Positions 1 to 8,692 of a stretch of DNA of 35,219 nt are shown here, piece after piece (the stretch's first letter is position 1; every line of letters starts with the position of its first letter). The translations under genes and the position numbers were made by a program. The notes below the pieces were generated by a model. The model did no database searches. It was not told the origin of the DNA and saw nothing but the letters and a program-made list of their open reading frames with translations. This DNA is from Fibrobacter sp. (GTDB taxonomy: Bacteria > Fibrobacterota > Chitinivibrionia > Chitinivibrionales > Chitinispirillaceae). The stretch is from the NCBI GenBank assembly GCA_012519985.1, contig JAAYPC010000180.1, positions 1-35,219 on the forward strand, in the 5' to 3' direction.

Positions 1-111
1 AAATTCCAGATCCTTAACAAAGTCTTCATGAACAAATGACATCAGAAGTTCTTTAACAACAACGGGGTAGCTGAAAACACGCATGAACCAGTTGTTATGT
101 TTTTGTTTCAT
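1..111 (-). CDS. Rpn-family putative transposase/nuclease, 5' part only
   Basis: Reading the minus strand from an ATG at 111 gives 37 open codons to the window edge, beginning MKQKHNNWFMRVFSYP. Ungapped comparison with the start of the intact Rpn-family protein at 25552-26505 gives 27 of 37 identical residues, including the WF..R.FSYP and SFVHEDFVK segments. It is therefore the N-terminus of a second member of the recombination-promoting nuclease/putative transposase (PD-(D/E)XK) family. The catalytic D and E-x-Q residues would lie outside the window, so whether the gene is intact cannot be told. The match begins exactly at this ATG, which supports the start. I see no good Shine-Dalgarno sequence upstream. 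Confidence 0.85.
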   Translation of the reverse strand, partial: MKQKHNNWFMRVFSYPVVVKELLMSFVHEDFVKDLEF

Positions 112-820
112 GGTTGAAGAAAAAATAAATGCCAGAGGAGTAGTTTTACAAGAATGAGACCACGCTCGTTAAAATTCATCAACTACATAAAAATTAAGGT
201 CAAACATAAACTCTTTTTTAATCCAGGTTACATCGGAGGTTTCCAAAACCAGTTTAATGTCACAAACAGAGTGTAAAACTTCTCTTTTTTTCATTTTTAA
301 CCACTTTTTAATGAATCTCTTCACCAATGTTATTTTTTTCCGGTAATTAAACAGAAAAAAGTTGAAAAAATCGCCCCGAAAGCTTAACAAGGAGCAATAA
401 ATCTTAACAGATCGGCATTTTGTCGTTGATAATGAGGAAAAAATCTTAACTATATGGAAAAGAAACGCGAGAAATACCCTGTTGTTAAGCTTTTTTATTA
501 CGAAGAAAGCATTTTTTCCCAAAAAAACCATTCCTGTGTTTAAATAAGGCCTTTTTTTTCCAAAAAAACCTGTTCATGTGTTTTCAGGAGATCTTTTTTC
601 ATAAAAAATCCCGATATTTTTTCTAAAGGAGATCTTATACATTATAAACTCGCGTTAAAATTTCAAAAAGAGATGTTTTACGTTAAAAATTCCTGTTCAA
701 TTTTTTATGGGAAGGTTTATTTTTGATAAAACGGCTTAACAAGGTGTTTTTTGGCTACCATGCAGTCAGCTTCTGCCAGGCTGATGAGGTGTAGGTATAT
801 TTTAGAGAGCAGAAGACAAC
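112..820. other. AT-rich intergenic region, no supported gene
   Basis: About 700 bases dominated by runs of T and A. The only long reading frame (minus strand, 531 to 169) translates to a Phe/Lys-rich product with no recognisable domain or ribosome-binding site, and I read it as a by-product of base composition. Loosely repeated fragments are visible: a run of C's and A's followed by TTC-TGTGTTT occurs near 515-541 and again near 558-583; GGAGATCTT occurs near 587 and 629; GTTAAAA and CTTAACAAGG recur. No RNA gene or clear promoter was recognised. Confidence 0.6.
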
Positions 821-1117
821 ATGCTTTTTGTAATGATCACCGACTTTCCAAATCACTGGGACAAAATAAAGGGGTACCTAACCTCATACCCACCCAAGAT
901 GGTAAAAAAGGCAAAGCCTGACCAGCTAAAATCCGGTGTGAAAACCATTTTCATAAAGAAATTCAAAGACAGTACTGATGTTGAAAAAGCATGGAGCGGG
1001 AAAATCTACGATATCCAGAAAATACCAGGAAGCATCTTCTTTCGGGTAGAGATTGAGAAAGAAAATGAATGTCCTGCGGAGTATGCTGGTTATGAAAACG
1101 GATGGTATGTTGAATAA
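821..1117 (+). CDS. small hypothetical protein, 98 aa
   Basis: I do not recognise this protein. It is compact and soluble-looking with no signal peptide or membrane segment. It is lysine-rich in the middle, with alternating hydrophobic stretches (about residues 40-47 and 71-79) suggesting a small beta-rich fold, and ends in an aromatic-rich NGWYVE tail. A PUA/EVE-like fold is conceivable from the pattern but is only a guess. The chosen ATG is preceded by a weak purine stretch (GAGAGCAGAAG); a second ATG four codons later is an alternative. It is convergent with the expansin gene, with only 18 bases between the stop codons. Codon use and composition differ clearly from the AT-rich stretch upstream, which favours a real gene. 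Confidence 0.6.
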   Translation: MLFVMITDFPNHWDKIKGYLTSYPPKMVKKAKPDQLKSGVKTIFIKKFKDSTDVEKAWSGKIYDIQKIPGSIFFRVEIEKENECPAEYAGYENGWYVE

Positions 1118-1135
1118 TTGCCAGCATGCGAAAAG

Positions 1136-2509
1136 TTACCTGATGGCATTCATCTCCAACTCATAAGCCGCCTCCTCAACCCCCAGCTTCTCTCCCGCTA
1201 TCCTTAAAAAACCACTCACCCCAGTTCTCCAAATCACCTCCAGTTCCCATTCGTCACTATCCTGAAGTATTTCAACCGGTACACTTAAAAAATTCTCTGC
1301 TTCGGTAGCCCATGAAAGACTCTGCCATTCTCCTTCGGATGCTTTTCTGGCTCTTATTTCCAGGACTGCACCTGGACCGTTGCGAACCTGAACCAGTGAC
1401 CACCATTTCCCGCTTCCTTCCTTAACATGCAATGATGGAGGTCCGTCCGAAACCCCTTGCGCTCCTTCACAACTGACCCATTCCCACTCTCCGGAGTATC
1501 GGCCCGGCTGATCTTTCATTATCTCTCCTGCCGGAGCACCACCAAGATCTATTCCACAGTTGTCATCCGGGCATTTATCCATAATACGTAGAACTGTACT
1601 ACGGATTTCTCCATCTCTTGTTCGTACAAGCACCCGCGCACACGCTCCGCAAATCTGCCCGCCCTGCCACTGGCCTCCCAGATCACCCGGAAATTGATTC
1701 ACATTTATTGCAGCATAATAATGAATTCCCGTCGATCCATAATTGCAGGCTCCGCCTTGAGAAAATTCCGGATCGCTGGGCGAACCATAAGTGGTAACAT
1801 CACCAATACCGCCTTTATCGGTAAAAACTGGAATGCCTGGGGTAACATGTCCCACACCTGTAGGCATGAGTTTTATTTTTATTTCCTTCTGGACTGAAGC
1901 AGTGATTGCCTTACGAACAGTCTGTGTCCCTTCAGCAGAAACTATCAGTATGTCTCTGAATTCTTCAGTTTGGGAAAGCTTGCGTAAAAACTCCCTGTTA
2001 CCACCGATAACATCTGGTTTTCCGCAATGAACTTCATTTGCACATATCACATTTCGGATTACTGCCTTAATCTCCCGGCAATTTACTACCGTCAAATAAA
2101 CTCCTGAGGTCATATCAGCCAGAGGAAGTCGAATTGTATTGTTTCCATTAACACCTGCAATAACAGGTGATCGGAAAACCTTACTGCCTTTAGAATCATA
2201 GATTATTACTTCTGCATGAGAACCTGGCTTAAGATCGAATTTCAGTACAGATCCATTCTGGGTGACAAAAGGCAGTTTTCCAGTTTTTTTATTGATCGAA
2301 GAAAGAATCGAACCTTCGGTAAGCTCGAATTTTCCATTTTGATCTGTGAGTGTGCTCAAGGAATCTCTTATATAAAGAGACACTCTGGCACCGAATACCG
2401 GCTGATCATGCTCATTCAGCACTATTCCAGAAAGATGGATATCGCTGCTGAATGTCATCTGGAAAAAGAACACTGTAGAAAGCATCACTATGGCAGTTTT
2501 AAAATTCAT
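1136..2509 (-). CDS. secreted bacterial expansin with N-terminal accessory domains
   Basis: 457 aa with a signal peptide (about 1-22). Residues about 237-350 match the double-psi beta-barrel D1 domain of bacterial expansins: GGACNYG (252-258), ICGACARV (286-293) and DKCPDDNCGIDLGG (311-324), where D321 corresponds to the conserved Asp of Bacillus EXLX1. Residues about 355-450 are the CBM63-like D2 domain, with WW at 369-370 at the positions of the cellulose-binding tryptophans. Expansins loosen cellulose/hemicellulose networks without hydrolysis. The N-terminal half is unusual: a carboxypeptidase-regulatory-like beta domain (about 24-66, resuming about 183-215) appears interrupted by a FlgD/sorting-domain-like module (about 85-155, ending in a TSGVYLTVV strand). 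The gene starts 17 bases after the GH74 stop, so the two are probably cotranscribed. The spacing region lacks an obvious Shine-Dalgarno, hinting at coupling. Confidence 0.88.
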   Translation of the reverse strand: MNFKTAIVMLSTVFFFQMTFSSDIHLSGIVLNEHDQPVFGARVSLYIRDSLSTLTDQNGKFELTEGSILSSINKKTGKLPFVTQNGSVLKFDLKPGSHAEVIIYDSKGSKVFRSPVIAGVNGNNTIRLPLADMTSGVYLTVVNCREIKAVIRNVICANEVHCGKPDVIGGNREFLRKLSQTEEFRDILIVSAEGTQTVRKAITASVQKEIKIKLMPTGVGHVTPGIPVFTDKGGIGDVTTYGSPSDPEFSQGGACNYGSTGIHYYAAINVNQFPGDLGGQWQGGQICGACARVLVRTRDGEIRSTVLRIMDKCPDDNCGIDLGGAPAGEIMKDQPGRYSGEWEWVSCEGAQGVSDGPPSLHVKEGSGKWWSLVQVRNGPGAVLEIRARKASEGEWQSLSWATEAENFLSVPVEILQDSDEWELEVIWRTGVSGFLRIAGEKLGVEEAAYELEMNAIR

Positions 2510-2526
2510 TTTATTCAGGATTCACT

Positions 2527-5121
2527 TTATTTCGATGTTTTTCCGCGTATCGTTTGTACTTTTTTTGTTTTCAATACTCTATTCTGGTTATCTCTCAAAA
2601 CCGAGACTGTAACCCCCTGCACCTTTCTGGAAGAATTTGGTATTGAAAGAATTCGACGATTCACCTGTATCCTTGACACCAGTCTGCCATCGAGTGTGTA
2701 ATTACAGAGGAAGTAACCGGAGTTAATTCTCCGGTCAACAATATGAAAAGATGTCCCCGGGCGATTGTTTTTTTGTACAGTAGATACAGAGAACGGGTAA
2801 CGCACAGCGATTCCTCTGCCGGCAGTGCTTCTATACACCACACCAAAGATATTTGCATCGCCGCGGACAAAATTGCCATTGGAAAGATCACCAAACTGAT
2901 GCCTGTCATCATCGATACGGACCCAGCTTCTTGCTTCATCGATCGATTGCCAGACACCTTTGACACCTTCTATAGTACCGTACATGTAAATAGCAGGATA
3001 AGAAGATCCAGGAGCCTCTTTTCCAAAACCGATCGCTTCGCTGTGTATGACTCTTTGAGTATATACCGGATCAGCTTCGGGATCGATCATCGTAAAAGTC
3101 ACACCGCCATCGGTTGATCTGGCCAGAAATCCTCCATAGATTCCATCCCAGGAATATCCGGTCACCCAGAGATGTCCCTCCCTGCCCGGGGTCACCTGCA
3201 TATCGGTTGTAGAGGAGAATTCAGACCCTCCAACTTTGGTAAAAGTTTTGCCCCTGTCAGTGCTTCTATACACACCGCTTCCAATCGCATAAAACACATC
3301 CTGATTTACAGGATCAGCAGTAGGAAAACATTTGTGCGCAGAGATACCACTACTTGTAGTCCAGGTTTCGCCCCAGTCATCTGTACGAAGCAGAGTGTTT
3401 TTACCATCAGGATTCCACAGCACCACTTTACCATCAGCCGATATGGCGATTTTTCCTTTGTAGTTCTGTTGCGGATCCGGATGTGTTTTAAATTTAGTCC
3501 AGGTTTTTCCGGTATCTGTAGAATAATAAAGAGGGAAAACATAATCTTTGTCAGTCTCAGCTTTATCGTTACCACCCACTCTTACCACCACTGCCGGATT
3601 TTTTGCAGCATAATCGATTCCTGTTGTTGAACCGATCTGAGGCTGATGACGTCTACCCTTAACAGGCTGAGTGATATTTGTATGCACAAAACCATCATAA
3701 TCACCAATGACCGTTATAAGCGGGCCTCCCGGTATGCTTACCAGATCTTCTGGAACCGTCTCTTCAAGATTCTTTACCATGAATTTCCATGTAAACCTTT
3801 TACCAGGTGAGAAGTTGTCGGTCATGAAAATCCCGTTCCCTGATGTAACAAACACCCGCTTTGGGTTGAATGGGTCCAATTCGATGCTCCCTGCCCAGTG
3901 AATAGCTTCTCCTTCAATCCAGTTATAACCATTTTTGTCCAGCACTGCAACCGGTGCATCTTCAGGGATGTTGCTTATTTCATCATCAGCAATATCACCA
4001 AACACACTGATCCAGGTAGAACCGCCATCGGTGGTGGAGAAGATCTTGTCTCCCCATCCTGCACGTGTCGAGTTGTTCCATCGCTGGGGTTTCCAGGTGT
4101 TGATCGTTGAGACCACCAGATGATTGGAATCTGCTATATCCATGCAAATTCCGCCATATCCGCCTAAATGGGCATCCCAGATAGTTTGCCCGGGATATTC
4201 GGGGTTTGGCGGATCATCGATCAGGTTTTCAGGTGAGATATCTTTCCAGCTTTTTTCTTTTGTGTCATAACGAAGCAATGCACCTCTTGTAATTGTAGTG
4301 TTATTGCCGAAACCGGGTCCGGCTCCATTTGCGGTTGTTAAATAAAGATACCTGCCACCCGGAGTAAGAACCGCTCGCTGAGGCATCACCGCTTTTGATA
4401 GAGTGGGCAGTGCAATAAGGTCCCAGGAAGAACCGGCGTCATCTGAGACGTAAAGGTTATCACCTGTTACCGACATACCGATATAGATACGCTGGGTGAC
4501 TCCGCCCGAAGATCGATTTTTGTCAAAGAGAACAAAACAGATTCCCTCATTACTGGAAGGAGCTTTAACAGATGAGATTTGTGACCAGGTGGAACCACGA
4601 TCTGTGCTTTTCCATAATCCGTGTTTACGGGTTCCACAAAAAAGAATATCCGGGTTATTAGGATCAACCGCCAGCCGTTCGCCGTTCTGACGGCCGTAGC
4701 CATTGCCGTGTGCTTTAAACATTGCAGTCACGTTTATGGTATCGAATGTGTCTCCATAATCATCCGAGCGAAGAATCATAGTTTTTCCATCATTCCAGTA
4801 TTCGGTTCCGGCAAGCATATACAGACGATTTGGATTGGAAGGATCTATGGCGAGCGCCTCGATTCCAAATATGCCGTTATTGTTGGGATCAAGCCAGTCA
4901 TTCAGTGGAATCCATGACTGGTCTGCTTCGTTCCATCGATACGCCCCTCCGACATCGGTTCTGGCATAGATAAGGTTCTTTTTGGTTGTTGAGGTAATAA
5001 TAGCAGAAACAAAGCCACCTCCACCCATGGTCACAGTCCCCCAGGTGAACGATTCAGCAGAAACGTATTGGCATGATAAGAGCAACACTAATAGTCTGAT
5101 GAATTGACTTTTATTTACCAT
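2527..5121 (-). CDS. GH74 endo-xyloglucanase, secreted
   Basis: 864 aa; signal peptide about 1-22. The mature protein opens with the GH74 hallmark FTWGTVTMGGGGFVSA followed by ARTDVGGAYRW (53-63), where D56 is the expected catalytic base. Many BNR/sialidase-like Asp-box repeats (S-T-D-x-G-x-T-W forms) run through the protein, as expected of the tandem seven-bladed propellers of GH74. A SADG motif near residue 563 is the probable location of the second catalytic Asp. Enzymes of this family cleave the beta-1,4-glucan backbone of xyloglucan. The last 70 or so residues lie beyond the propellers, are rich in Arg/Lys, and resemble the basic terminal domain of Fibrobacter secreted enzymes. The start has a GAGGTAACG ribosome-binding site. 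It pairs with the expansin gene downstream in a plant-cell-wall unit. Confidence 0.92.
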   Translation of the reverse strand: MVNKSQFIRLLVLLLSCQYVSAESFTWGTVTMGGGGFVSAIITSTTKKNLIYARTDVGGAYRWNEADQSWIPLNDWLDPNNNGIFGIEALAIDPSNPNRLYMLAGTEYWNDGKTMILRSDDYGDTFDTINVTAMFKAHGNGYGRQNGERLAVDPNNPDILFCGTRKHGLWKSTDRGSTWSQISSVKAPSSNEGICFVLFDKNRSSGGVTQRIYIGMSVTGDNLYVSDDAGSSWDLIALPTLSKAVMPQRAVLTPGGRYLYLTTANGAGPGFGNNTTITRGALLRYDTKEKSWKDISPENLIDDPPNPEYPGQTIWDAHLGGYGGICMDIADSNHLVVSTINTWKPQRWNNSTRAGWGDKIFSTTDGGSTWISVFGDIADDEISNIPEDAPVAVLDKNGYNWIEGEAIHWAGSIELDPFNPKRVFVTSGNGIFMTDNFSPGKRFTWKFMVKNLEETVPEDLVSIPGGPLITVIGDYDGFVHTNITQPVKGRRHQPQIGSTTGIDYAAKNPAVVVRVGGNDKAETDKDYVFPLYYSTDTGKTWTKFKTHPDPQQNYKGKIAISADGKVVLWNPDGKNTLLRTDDWGETWTTSSGISAHKCFPTADPVNQDVFYAIGSGVYRSTDRGKTFTKVGGSEFSSTTDMQVTPGREGHLWVTGYSWDGIYGGFLARSTDGGVTFTMIDPEADPVYTQRVIHSEAIGFGKEAPGSSYPAIYMYGTIEGVKGVWQSIDEARSWVRIDDDRHQFGDLSNGNFVRGDANIFGVVYRSTAGRGIAVRYPFSVSTVQKNNRPGTSFHIVDRRINSGYFLCNYTLDGRLVSRIQVNRRILSIPNSSRKVQGVTVSVLRDNQNRVLKTKKVQTIRGKTSK

Positions 5122-5355
5122 CGTTACCTCTTCTATACAAGACTGGAAATAGGGTTTTTTTTACGACACACCCTTATTAATTTATAATATTAATCTACAA
5201 AATTCTATCGGATTGGATACACTTCATCCACGCTTAAGAACTGGTTTAGAAATAAAGATCAATCAGCTTACTATAATAACTTAATTATCTGATTGAATCG
5301 GAAACCGTTATCGCTTAAGATCTTTGGTCTTCACAGAAAAAACAGGAGGGATTTA

Positions 5356-6411
5356 ATGAAAAAAACAGGAATGATTCTGATCTGTGCAATATCAATTGCT
5401 TTCGGCAACAGCTTTGATATACTCCTGCGATTGTATGACAATAAAGAATATTCCAGGTTAATTCACACAGCAGATTCTCTACTTGCCAGTGGTGTGGATT
5501 CTGCCTGGGTAAAGGCTTATGAAGGTAGGGCATACGCTGACCTCAATCAATACGACAGGGCTATTCCTTATTTGAAGTCGGTTTATGAATCACCTCATAA
5601 CATTCCAAAATGGATGAAGGCCTGGAACACTTTTTATCTGGGTAAGGCATACCTATATAAAAAAGAGAAAGATAAAGCAGTTACTCTTTTTAAGGAGGTA
5701 ATTGAAACCAGAGCCACTAAAAACGTAGTAGCTACAGCCAGACAATATATGAATTTGACCTCCGATTCTCCTTTCTATAAACGATGGAAAAGAATCGAAA
5801 CTTCTAATTTTAATTTTCTGTTCCATAAAAGAACCAAACTCCGATCACCGCAGCAATTTGCTCAAATGATGCAACTGTCATTTGACACGATTAATGATTT
5901 TTTCAATGCTGAAATTCCCGGAAAAATCGATTTTTTTGTATGGAACGATTATGTTAAATTCCCTGGAAATCCAAAACATGCAGGTGGATTTGCCATTCCT
6001 GAGCTGCTGGTAGTTCACACCCGTTACATGCAGACTCGTGGTCATGAAATGACTCATATCATTACCCACTATGCGGTAGACACAGTCAGGTATGTTTCTG
6101 CATTTATAAACGAGGGAGTGGCTACTCATTTCAATTTGACTCATGAAGATCAGTTTGAAGAGGTCCGAAATTTTCTGCCCGACAAAACCATTTCAATTGA
6201 GGAGTTATGGAAATCCGACCGGGCATTCGGAGGACTTTCATCTGAGTTTTCTTACTCTCTGGCTGCTGCATTTATTCAGCATCTTCTGACTGAAGGGGGA
6301 AAGCAGAATTTCTTTAAGCTGTTAGCGGACCAGTCCTGGGATAACGCTCAAAAAATTTATGGAGACAAATTGACAGAAATAATTAATGAGTTCTGGAGCA
6401 GGGTAAGATAG
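5356..6411 (+). CDS. TPR-containing exported peptidase, MA-like gluzincin
   Basis: 351 aa from the ATG at 5356, chosen because AGGAGGG lies 6 bases upstream. An in-frame ATG at 5293 adds 21 basic residues with no ribosome-binding site and would bury the signal peptide. A hydrophobic N-terminal segment (about 4-17) suggests export. Residues about 25-130 form helical TPR-like repeats (AYEGRAYADLNQYDRAIPYL; YLGKAYLYKKEKDKAVTLF). The C-terminal half has a zinc-metalloprotease signature, HEMTH at 230-234 with a downstream NEGVA whose E253 is the likely third ligand, as in the peptidase_MA-like family. Substrate unknown. The gene is transcribed divergently from the GH74 gene; a TATAAT at 5272-5277 could be its -10 box, though I see no convincing -35. 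Confidence 0.82.
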   Translation: MKKTGMILICAISIAFGNSFDILLRLYDNKEYSRLIHTADSLLASGVDSAWVKAYEGRAYADLNQYDRAIPYLKSVYESPHNIPKWMKAWNTFYLGKAYLYKKEKDKAVTLFKEVIETRATKNVVATARQYMNLTSDSPFYKRWKRIETSNFNFLFHKRTKLRSPQQFAQMMQLSFDTINDFFNAEIPGKIDFFVWNDYVKFPGNPKHAGGFAIPELLVVHTRYMQTRGHEMTHIITHYAVDTVRYVSAFINEGVATHFNLTHEDQFEEVRNFLPDKTISIEELWKSDRAFGGLSSEFSYSLAAAFIQHLLTEGGKQNFFKLLADQSWDNAQKIYGDKLTEIINEFWSRVR

Positions 6412-6491
6412 AAAAGGTCCTTTTCGGCTATATCAATAATACCGAAAGAAATAAAATTGCCATTGAGTCACAATCAGAAAGTGAGATTTTT

Positions 6492-7778
6492 TTAGAATAA
6501 TGGTTCAACAGCACTGGTACTGTCAATGTGGATCACAGCATGAAACTGATCCGCCATACGTGCGTTAAAATAGTGGCTCACTCTCTCGGATTCGGGAGTG
6601 TAAACCACTCCCACCGACCGTTCCAGATGATTCTGTTTAAATGCTTCCAAATCAGAGGGAAGATCATTAAAATCAAGCAGGAAGGTTTTAATATCGGTGT
6701 TATGGAACAGCTCTTCATAGCTTCCATCAATAGCCGGATTTAAGGTTTTCTTTTCCACTTTTGCTCCCCATTGCGATGCTGCTGCCACAGTACCATTATA
6801 TGTGGTAAAACCAACCAGATAGCAATCTCCCCAGTGTCTGTAAAGGACCAATTGGCCCAGACTGAGCTCTTCGCTTTCTGAGAATTCAGTGGCCAGAGCA
6901 TTGCCCACATGAGAGTTGTGTGCCCAAACAACAATTTTAGCTGATCCGTTGATTTTTTTTATATGATTACTCACCTCCTCAACCATATCAGCCATGTGAA
7001 GATCCCTCAGATTCCAGGTTTTTGCTCTTCTGCTGAACATCTCGCGGTAATACTGCTCGGCATCTTTAGCCACTTTTGCATTCTGTTCTGCATAAAAGAG
7101 TTCCTCGTTTCCCTGAAGGTTATTTTTCTGCAGGTACTCGTTTCTTTTTTTCTGCAGCTCCAAAAGTTGTTCGATCACCTGTTTTTGGCAGTTTTCTTTA
7201 ACATAATTCATAGCCTGTCCGTAGGAATCATCGTCATTACCGTAACGGTAAAAACAGGCATAGCGTTTTCTGGCCATTGCGGCAGCATCCGGATCGACTT
7301 TATCCAGATAGGAGATCACCGCTTCGATTGATAAGTACATGCTGTAAAGATCCAGCCCATAGAATGCGACCTTGCTTTCGGGGGACTTTTGCAGATTAAT
7401 ACTTTTAAGCTGCTCAATAAAAGAAAGCATCTCTTTATTTTTCCACATCCACACGGGAAATCGTCTGAAACCGTCTAAACTTTCAGCAGCGGAATTACGG
7501 ATCTGATTACTTTTGAGAAACTGATTGATTGGCTGCACCTCCGGAAAATCGGCTTCAATAGCGATAACGTTAAACCCTTTTTCTTTAATCAATAAAGAGG
7601 TGATTTGTGCCCGGGCAGTGTAAAATTGGCTGGTTCCGTGAGTTGCTTCTCCCAACAAAACGAAATGCGCATCTGCTATGCGGTCCAAGAGGGGATAATA
7701 GCTTTTAGGGTCATTGCTCAAAGGATAAGCCGTATTTCTGATGGTATTAATTAAAGTGGATTTCTGGTTAAAATTCAT
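6492..7778 (-). CDS. erythromycin esterase family protein
   Basis: 428 aa, no signal peptide, so cytoplasmic. The N-terminus carries the family core VLLGEATHGTSQFY (40-53, with E44 and H47) and VIAIEADFP (71-79, with E75), and a later conserved VVWAHNSHVGNA block. These match the erythromycin esterase/succinoglycan-biosynthesis superfamily (PF05139), whose EreA/EreB members hydrolyse the macrolide lactone using the conserved His and Glu residues. Many environmental members have no shown macrolide activity, so resistance should not be assumed. A central helical insertion with Lys/Glu/Gln-rich segments (about 180-250) is visible. It stands alone, convergent with the peptidase gene and divergent from the next gene. 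GGGGAATCT precedes the ATG. Confidence 0.88.
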   Translation of the reverse strand: MNFNQKSTLINTIRNTAYPLSNDPKSYYPLLDRIADAHFVLLGEATHGTSQFYTARAQITSLLIKEKGFNVIAIEADFPEVQPINQFLKSNQIRNSAAESLDGFRRFPVWMWKNKEMLSFIEQLKSINLQKSPESKVAFYGLDLYSMYLSIEAVISYLDKVDPDAAAMARKRYACFYRYGNDDDSYGQAMNYVKENCQKQVIEQLLELQKKRNEYLQKNNLQGNEELFYAEQNAKVAKDAEQYYREMFSRRAKTWNLRDLHMADMVEEVSNHIKKINGSAKIVVWAHNSHVGNALATEFSESEELSLGQLVLYRHWGDCYLVGFTTYNGTVAAASQWGAKVEKKTLNPAIDGSYEELFHNTDIKTFLLDFNDLPSDLEAFKQNHLERSVGVVYTPESERVSHYFNARMADQFHAVIHIDSTSAVEPLF

Positions 7779-7950
7779 AGATTCCCCGCCAGATGATTTG
7801 CAATAGCTAATTTAATTCACAGCTTTTGCCCTTAGTCAGAGTGCACGAAACTGCTTTGAATAATTTTTCTGCAAATTTCATGTCAAAGTAATGAGCTAAT
7901 CTCTTTGTGGTGTATTCTTTGCATCTTCATAAAGAGAAACAATTGGAAAA

Positions 7951-8571
7951 ATGATAACTATTCTTACAACCATTCTATTACTGCTACTGCCTTTTTGCCA
8001 GATGCTCTGTGCTCAGGAGCTATTGGCAGACACAATAATCTCTTGCGGTGATTTTATCGATTCACTGAGAAAAGAGAACGGAGATGGAGAGCGGGAAAAC
8101 TTTTTAACAATGGAACAAAAACTCATCGAGCCACCAAAGCTCAGATACTTCATTGCAGGCTTTGGAACCTCCTATTTTGACAATATCGGAACAAGGCAAT
8201 TAGCTTACGATTTTTTCCTGGGACGTTTTTGGCAATTAAGAGATGGTTTTTCTGTGGGTGCATTTGGGGAAATACTGACGGAGTTTGAAGATGCGATTCT
8301 TTTGGATGCCACTGTAAGTGCTCTCTATTATCCCTTTTATACATTTATAATGCCTTTTGGTTCAATTTCTTTGGGTCCAGGCTATCTTAGAGCTCACAGG
8401 GAAAACAGTGGCGGCATTTTCGGAGGTCTGGAATTGGGAGCCATCTCTTCGAGTGTTTTTCCATTTATCCTGATGGTATCGGGACGACTGGACTTGCTAA
8501 TAGAGCTGAAAGGAAATCGCGGGTTACCCCTTCCGCTTGTTTATTCTTTGAGGATTGGAACGGCTTTCTAA
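7951..8571 (+). CDS. probable outer-membrane beta-barrel protein, unknown function
   Basis: 206 aa with a leucine-rich signal peptide ending about residue 22 (FCQMLCAQ). From about residue 65 onward the sequence alternates short amphipathic strands and glycine-rich turns (RYFIAGFGTSYF, SVGAFGEIL, SISLGPGYL, GIFGGLELGAIS) and terminates in a Phe (RIGTAF). That is typical of small outer-membrane barrels recognised by BamA. I cannot assign a family. The upstream 172-base divergent region presumably carries its promoter. It is followed by the prolyl isomerase gene after 121 bases, with no sign that the two form an operon. Confidence 0.6.
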   Translation: MITILTTILLLLLPFCQMLCAQELLADTIISCGDFIDSLRKENGDGERENFLTMEQKLIEPPKLRYFIAGFGTSYFDNIGTRQLAYDFFLGRFWQLRDGFSVGAFGEILTEFEDAILLDATVSALYYPFYTFIMPFGSISLGPGYLRAHRENSGGIFGGLELGAISSSVFPFILMVSGRLDLLIELKGNRGLPLPLVYSLRIGTAF

Positions 8572-8663
8572 ATTTCAATACTTCCCGGACCACTGCAGCG
8601 TAATCATTATAGGCTCTTAAAACAAGAGAATTCTACCCTATAGGATGCTGGGTGTGCGGAGCT

Positions 8664-8685
8664 TCCTGGTTTAATTAAACAAGGA
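8664..8685. promoter_or_regulatory. 22-bp palindrome overlapping the FKBP gene ribosome-binding site
   Basis: The stretch centred on GTTTAATTAAAC is an inverted repeat with 11-base arms and one mismatched pair (8668/8681). Its right arm contains the AAGGA part of the Shine-Dalgarno sequence of the gene starting at 8693. It could be a repressor operator or a structure masking the ribosome-binding site. No regulator is identified. Confidence 0.45.
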
Positions 8686-8692
8686 GCTTACC

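Noticed and set aside
169-531. 120-aa minus-strand open frame
   Set aside because: Phe/Lys/Val-rich translation driven by T-runs, no domain, no ribosome-binding site, in a stretch that looks non-coding.
2216-2701. 161-aa plus-strand frame spanning the expansin/GH74 junction
   Set aside because: It runs antisense to two well-supported genes and encodes no recognisable features.
5293-5355. Upstream ATG for the TPR peptidase
   Set aside because: It would place 21 charged residues before the signal peptide, whereas the ATG at 5356 has a strong AGGAGGG.
6492-7778. Acquired macrolide-resistance gene
   Set aside because: The family match is clear, but there are no mobile-element flanks and many chromosomal members have other or unknown substrates.
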